A DNA stretch of 64,000 nt, taken from NCBI GenBank assembly GCA_002728755.1, contig PBVT01000003.1, positions 16,767-80,766 of the forward strand, written 5' to 3'. Within the stretch, counting starts at the first letter, position 1. Each line of letters begins with the position of its first letter. Origin of the DNA: Myxococcales bacterium (GTDB taxonomy: Bacteria; Myxococcota_A; UBA9042; UBA3505). This document shows, one piece after another, positions 60,722 through 64,000 of the stretch. The notes under the pieces are model-generated. The model saw only the letters and a list, made by a program, of their open reading frames with translations, ran no database searches and was not told the DNA's origin. The position numbers and the translations under genes were made by a program.

Positions 60722-61174
60722 TTATACAGATGAAGACGAGATCCGCATGGCGGCACGCGCCATATCTCGAATGGAAGAGAAGGCGGCCAGGTTTGCCTGA
60801 TAGGACCGCATGATGGTGATCATATTCACCATTTCTTCGACGGAGTTGATGTTTGGAAAGGCCACGTAGCCGTCCGGGTTGGCGTCGGGATGACCTGGGT
60901 CGTAGACCATCCGTGGAGGGGCTTCGTCCGAGACGATCTCTTTGACCTCTACTCCATGGGGGCTGTGCTCCAATTCGTCTGCGAGCATGGCTCCAAACTC
61001 ATCGGGTGGCGGGACAGGGCGAATCACCACATCACGGCGTTGGTAGGGACCTCCGTCGGCCGTGCGGGTGGTATGCGCGTTGGCGAGATTACTTGATGCT
61101 ACTTCAAGGCGTGTGCGCTGCACATTCAGTGCACCGCCCGCCAGCTCAATCATGCGAAATACGTTAAGAGACAT
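60722..61174 (-). CDS. flgC: Flagellar basal-body rod protein FlgC
   Basis: The 150-residue rod protein has an N-terminal helix with ASSNLANAHTTRTADGGPYQRRDVV and a C-terminal GYVAFPNINSVEEMVNMITIMRSYQANLAAFSSIRDM block, both typical. It starts 3 bp after flgB. Confidence 0.96.
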   Translation of the reverse strand: MSLNVFRMIELAGGALNVQRTRLEVASSNLANAHTTRTADGGPYQRRDVVIRPVPPPDEFGAMLADELEHSPHGVEVKEIVSDEAPPRMVYDPGHPDANPDGYVAFPNINSVEEMVNMITIMRSYQANLAAFSSIRDMARAAMRISSSSV

Positions 61175-61177
61175 GAT

Positions 61178-61549
61178 TTATCGACCTCCTTCATCGATGG
61201 CATAACGGATCAAAGCCATCTTGCGGTGACTGACCTGTGAGACCAGTTCGTATAGGAGTTTATTGGCTGCCATCTTCATCATTTCATCATCCAGGTTGAC
61301 CTGGTTTCCGTCGAAACCGGTTTCTGGCCCCGGACGATCTTCAACAGTTGGCTCTGCACCGGCGGGCATTCCTTCAGACTGGGATTGCAACATCTGTGTC
61401 AGATAATCGTTGAATTCCAGGTCACGAGGGACGTAGCCCGGCGTGTCAGCGTTTGCGAGGTTGGTATTGAGAAGCCCTTGTCTCTGGTACGACAGATCCA
61501 TGGCGGACCGCAGCCAGGGAAGAAGGGGATCTCCGAGGATTCCCGTCAT
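61178..61549 (-). CDS. flgB: Flagellar basal-body rod protein FlgB
   Basis: The 123-residue proximal-rod protein has the conserved RQGLLNTNLANADTPGYVPRDLEF block and a C-terminal LDDEMMKMAANKLLYELVSQ segment. It overlaps the preceding gene by 4 nt and is followed by flgC after 3 bp. Confidence 0.96.
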   Translation of the reverse strand: MTGILGDPLLPWLRSAMDLSYQRQGLLNTNLANADTPGYVPRDLEFNDYLTQMLQSQSEGMPAGAEPTVEDRPGPETGFDGNQVNLDDEMMKMAANKLLYELVSQVSHRKMALIRYAIDEGGR

Positions 61550-62100
61550 GGTGACACCTCCACATCGTCGTTTAGACAGATATGAAAAAAGGAGAGATTT
61601 CGGCGCAATGCTGCCAGCATTTCATTCCCATCCTCGGGGGGAGGGTCGAGCACTACGATACGGGGGAGCGTTTTGTGTAGGAACTGGCCTCGAACTCGGG
61701 TCACATGGAGTTGTTGAATGGCCCGGTTTAGTGCCTCAAGACTCTCTAAGGACCATTGCGTGACATCCCGTAGGACCCATGTGCCAGATGGAGGTTCGTC
61801 ATTACTCGAGATGAACGCGCCCGTGTTCAAGAGTTCCATCGCGTCTTCGACGGAATTACATAGGTGCATGGGGAGCTCTGCACGTCGTCCGTAGAGGTGC
61901 AGGAGTTGGGCAACATTCTCACGTGTCTGGTCGTCAGCGCCTTCAATCAGTACGGGGGAGTCGGCCAGTGCAATGCCTCGTAAGGTCTGTTCAATCTCCG
62001 AGAAATCCGGCGCCTGCGCCCGGCGAGGAGGTGCACCATTCACCTGAATCGAAAGCTGCGGTTTCTCGTAGGTTTTAGGCAGCGTGTTCTGGTTTGTCAT
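61546..62100 (-). CDS. Degenerate NtrC-type AAA+ protein of the flagellar operon
   Basis: The ATG at 62100 gives 184 residues. The sequence follows the N-terminal half of a sigma-54 activator ATPase. SPVLIEGADDQTRENVAQLLH stands where the Walker A segment VLIxGExGTGKE lies, but the GTGK residues are absent. GTWVLRDVTQWSLESLEALNRAIQQ stands for the Walker B segment GGTLFLDEI with the acidic pair lost. RIVVLDPPPEDGNEMLAALRRNLSFFHI stands for the later sensor segment. The GAFTGA loop and a DNA-binding domain are not present. It probably is not an ATPase. It overlaps flgB and the TPR gene by 4 nt each, so it is made together with the rod proteins. Confidence 0.72.
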   Translation of the reverse strand: MTNQNTLPKTYEKPQLSIQVNGAPPRRAQAPDFSEIEQTLRGIALADSPVLIEGADDQTRENVAQLLHLYGRRAELPMHLCNSVEDAMELLNTGAFISSNDEPPSGTWVLRDVTQWSLESLEALNRAIQQLHVTRVRGQFLHKTLPRIVVLDPPPEDGNEMLAALRRNLSFFHICLNDDVEVSP

Positions 62101-64000
62101 TGTGTCCCCTTCTTCCTTGAACGCTTTTTGACCTTTCGTCGGCGTTTCTTTCGTGATTTTTTCTTTTTGGTCTCGGCAAGATCTGGAGCGAGATCCATCA
62201 ACTCTTTCCATACGTTTGGCTGTTCCACCTGGCCGTCTGGCGCATCCGTGTTCGGCGTTGACGAGCCGGCTTTGCCATCTTTTTTGGTGGGGTCCGGCCA
62301 GACGACCCCTTTCTGTGCTGCAAGAAAACGGATACGATCACTGACGACCAGTCCACTGTCAGGTTGGCTCGCGGCCTGGATAAGTCGCTGTAATGATTTT
62401 TTCTTACAGCTTCGTGCACAGCCACTGAGAACCAGGTTTCCAATACGCTGGAAATCGATGGGATCAAGACTCTGGTCACCGAGTAGCCTCTTCAACTCGG
62501 TGGCAGCTGTTTCCATACGTTTCAGAGCGGAGAGCGCCTCGACCCGGGCCAACCTCATCTTTGAGGTCGTGTCTCCGCCGGGTACCTGTTTACGGATCGA
62601 GCGAAGAATACGGAGGGCCTGTTCAGCTTTTCCCTGGCGGATAAGCTCCTCTGCTTTATACATCTTAAAGCGCCAGTTCCTTTTGGATTTGGGGTAGCGG
62701 GAGTGGAAGTACTTTTCCACCAGCTCGGCACGATTGGGGTCTTGTGCCTGCACATAGCCATCCCAGAGACCGAGGATGAGGTCCTCACGCTCCGTCTCAC
62801 TGGTCTCTTTATTCAGTAATCCGAGTAGAAGGTCGATACGCTTGTCGTATTGCTCCAACTCGTTGTAGGCGTCAGCCATAGTACGTACAACAGTGCGCTC
62901 TAGATACCCGTGGTAGGGTTTAAGGCTGCTTTCATAGACCTCGACCATCTGTACCCATGAACCATGGCGTGCGAGTTTTCGTAACCAGGCATTTACGACC
63001 TCCGACGTGAGGCTTTGCATGGCCTCAAGGTCCGCGGCATCAGGCGATTTTTCCAGTATGTGACTCAGGTTCTGTAGGGCTTTTTCTGGGTTGCCGTGCT
63101 CAAGCATAATGCGAGCGATTGCATACGATGCTTCGATATCTACAGCGGGGGTTAACGCGCCGGCCCGGATATTCTTGAGTGACCGCAGGGGGTCTCTTCC
63201 CGAGGTGTTTAATGAACCAAGGATATCCCGGATACGAAGTAATTGCGCTACATCTGCTTTCTTGCGAGGGCCGCGGATACGAGACCAGTAGACAGTCTTT
63301 GCCCGCGATATTCCCGCATCTCCACGAAGCTTCACGGACATATCTCCCAGACGGAGCTGAGCCAGACCCGATTGCCAGGATGTTCCCTCATCCACTGCAC
63401 GTCGGAACAGGGGGATAGCCGTATCCAGATCGTCTAGACCGGCCGCGGCTTCGGCCCCGATAAGCCAGAGTTGACCACTTCCACGCCGGTCGGCGCTAAG
63501 TTTTTTATCCGCCTCGGTAATGACCTCCATTACTTCCAGGAGATCTTTTCCATTCATAGCGATGATCGCGTGTGTGAGGTAAGCGGCGTACTGCCATCGC
63601 GCGGAACGCTTCATCGCCAAGGTGTAGGTTCGTAATACGTCTAGAGCTTCTTTGACCCGATCCGTAGATCCGAATAGTCGCGCCTTTGCCATGGCAATAT
63701 AAGGTCGCATTCCTCGGTCTTCTCGCTTTTCGATGCGCATGAGAAGAGATTCCGCCTCGGGGAAGAGCTCCTGGCGCATGAGCACTTCGGCGGCGATAAG
63801 GAGCGTTCTCTGGTAGTTGTACTCATCTTGTTTCCAGGGGTCGCTATTCTTCTGCTCAAACGCCCAACGTTCATGTTGATCGAAGTTTTCCTCGCGCCGT
63901 AGAGAATGTTCCGCCAGGAGCGAACGAATAAAACTTCGGCAATTGGCGTTCTGCGCGTGTTTCATGGCCCGTTGCCCTGCGCCGGCTCGAATCTTTTTTC
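62097..64000 (-). CDS. TPR-repeat protein with Lys/Arg-rich tail, first visible gene of the flagellar operon
   Basis: The frame is open to the right window edge, so the 5' end may lie beyond base 64000; the first in-window ATG is at 63965 and gives 622 residues. No signal peptide is visible. Most of the protein is helical repeats of TPR type: ELFPEAESLLMRIEKRED, VKEALDVLRTYTLAM, GNPEKALQNLSHILEKSP and GKAEQALRILRSIRKQ. The last 25 residues are extremely basic (KKKKSRKKRRRKVKKRSRKK), a possible nucleic-acid or membrane contact. It overlaps the next gene by 4 nt (ATGA). It may be an assembly scaffold for the flagellum; the role is unknown. Confidence 0.8.
   Translation of the reverse strand, partial: KKIRAGAGQRAMKHAQNANCRSFIRSLLAEHSLRREENFDQHERWAFEQKNSDPWKQDEYNYQRTLLIAAEVLMRQELFPEAESLLMRIEKREDRGMRPYIAMAKARLFGSTDRVKEALDVLRTYTLAMKRSARWQYAAYLTHAIIAMNGKDLLEVMEVITEADKKLSADRRGSGQLWLIGAEAAAGLDDLDTAIPLFRRAVDEGTSWQSGLAQLRLGDMSVKLRGDAGISRAKTVYWSRIRGPRKKADVAQLLRIRDILGSLNTSGRDPLRSLKNIRAGALTPAVDIEASYAIARIMLEHGNPEKALQNLSHILEKSPDAADLEAMQSLTSEVVNAWLRKLARHGSWVQMVEVYESSLKPYHGYLERTVVRTMADAYNELEQYDKRIDLLLGLLNKETSETEREDLILGLWDGYVQAQDPNRAELVEKYFHSRYPKSKRNWRFKMYKAEELIRQGKAEQALRILRSIRKQVPGGDTTSKMRLARVEALSALKRMETAATELKRLLGDQSLDPIDFQRIGNLVLSGCARSCKKKSLQRLIQAASQPDSGLVVSDRIRFLAAQKGVVWPDPTKKDGKAGSSTPNTDAPDGQVEQPNVWKELMDLAPDLAETKKKKSRKKRRRKVKKRSRKKGTQ

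Noticed and set aside
1-64000. CRISPR arrays, insertion sequences, prophage genes, rRNA
   Set aside because: No regular direct repeats with spacers, no transposase or integrase motifs, no terminal inverted repeats and no rRNA segments were seen.

Overview
The window reads as a chromosomal segment of a Gram-negative, flagellated bacterium. By eye it is moderately G+C-rich and densely packed. The gene content points to a deltaproteobacterial-type lineage (Myxococcota, Bradymonadota or a relative): a PIN-PhoH protein, a membrane Ser/Thr kinase with a PEGA-like tail, an FHA-Fis protein, many TPR proteins, HDOD and PilZ proteins, Mla-type lipid transport, many exported lipoproteins, class II ribonucleotide reductase and MotE. 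This placement is inference from gene content; no rRNA or marker comparison was possible.

Layout. 1-3443: the 3' end of hemF, then coaX, an exported amidohydrolase and a PIN-PhoH ATPase, the last three on the minus strand. 3697-9890: a giant exported TPR/HEAT-like protein converging on a penicillin-acylase-family hydrolase. 10039-14387: a membrane protein with a dead M48-like domain, zinc ribbons and a GYF_2-like domain, converging on a Ser/Thr kinase. 14468-28942 (minus): a tripeptidyl-peptidase-II-like subtilase, ftsH, tilS, a protein resembling an inactive HtrA, nadA, a family-4 uracil-DNA glycosylase, coaBC, an AMIN-domain protein, birA, nadC and recN. NAD, CoA and biotin-attachment functions are therefore clustered here, several with 4-nt overlaps. 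29026-30754 (minus): four small lipoproteins built around CxxxC cysteine pairs. 30970-36772: acetyl-CoA synthetase, an FHA/Fis protein with a wrecked NtrC-type ATPase core, a mono-haem-like lipoprotein, a large exported lipoprotein and a pterin dehydratase. 36847-37059: tRNA-Glu and tRNA-Lys with a terminator. 37313-39276: two overlapping glycosyltransferases. 39277-39677: a 400-bp regulatory region in front of B12-dependent nrdJ. 43474-46915: an MlaF-MlaE fusion plus a large exported partner. 47060-50392: two HDOD proteins (one with PilZ) around a coiled-coil protein. 50384-64000 (minus): a compact flagellar operon, TPR protein - dead NtrC-like protein - flgB - flgC - fliE - fliF - fliG - fliH - fliI - motE - fliK - flgD - flgE - LysM/MepA endopeptidase, with no fliJ.

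Themes. (1) At least four proteins keep a recognisable enzyme fold but have lost catalytic residues: M48-like, HtrA-like, and two NtrC-like ATPase remnants. (2) All five convergent gene junctions overlap or nearly touch at their stop codons, leaving no room for conventional terminators. (3) The most original local signals are the CX3C lipoprotein cluster, the helically phased DnaA-like boxes before nrdJ, the MlaF-MlaE fusion with its exported partner, and the pseudo-activators tied to the flagellar genes.
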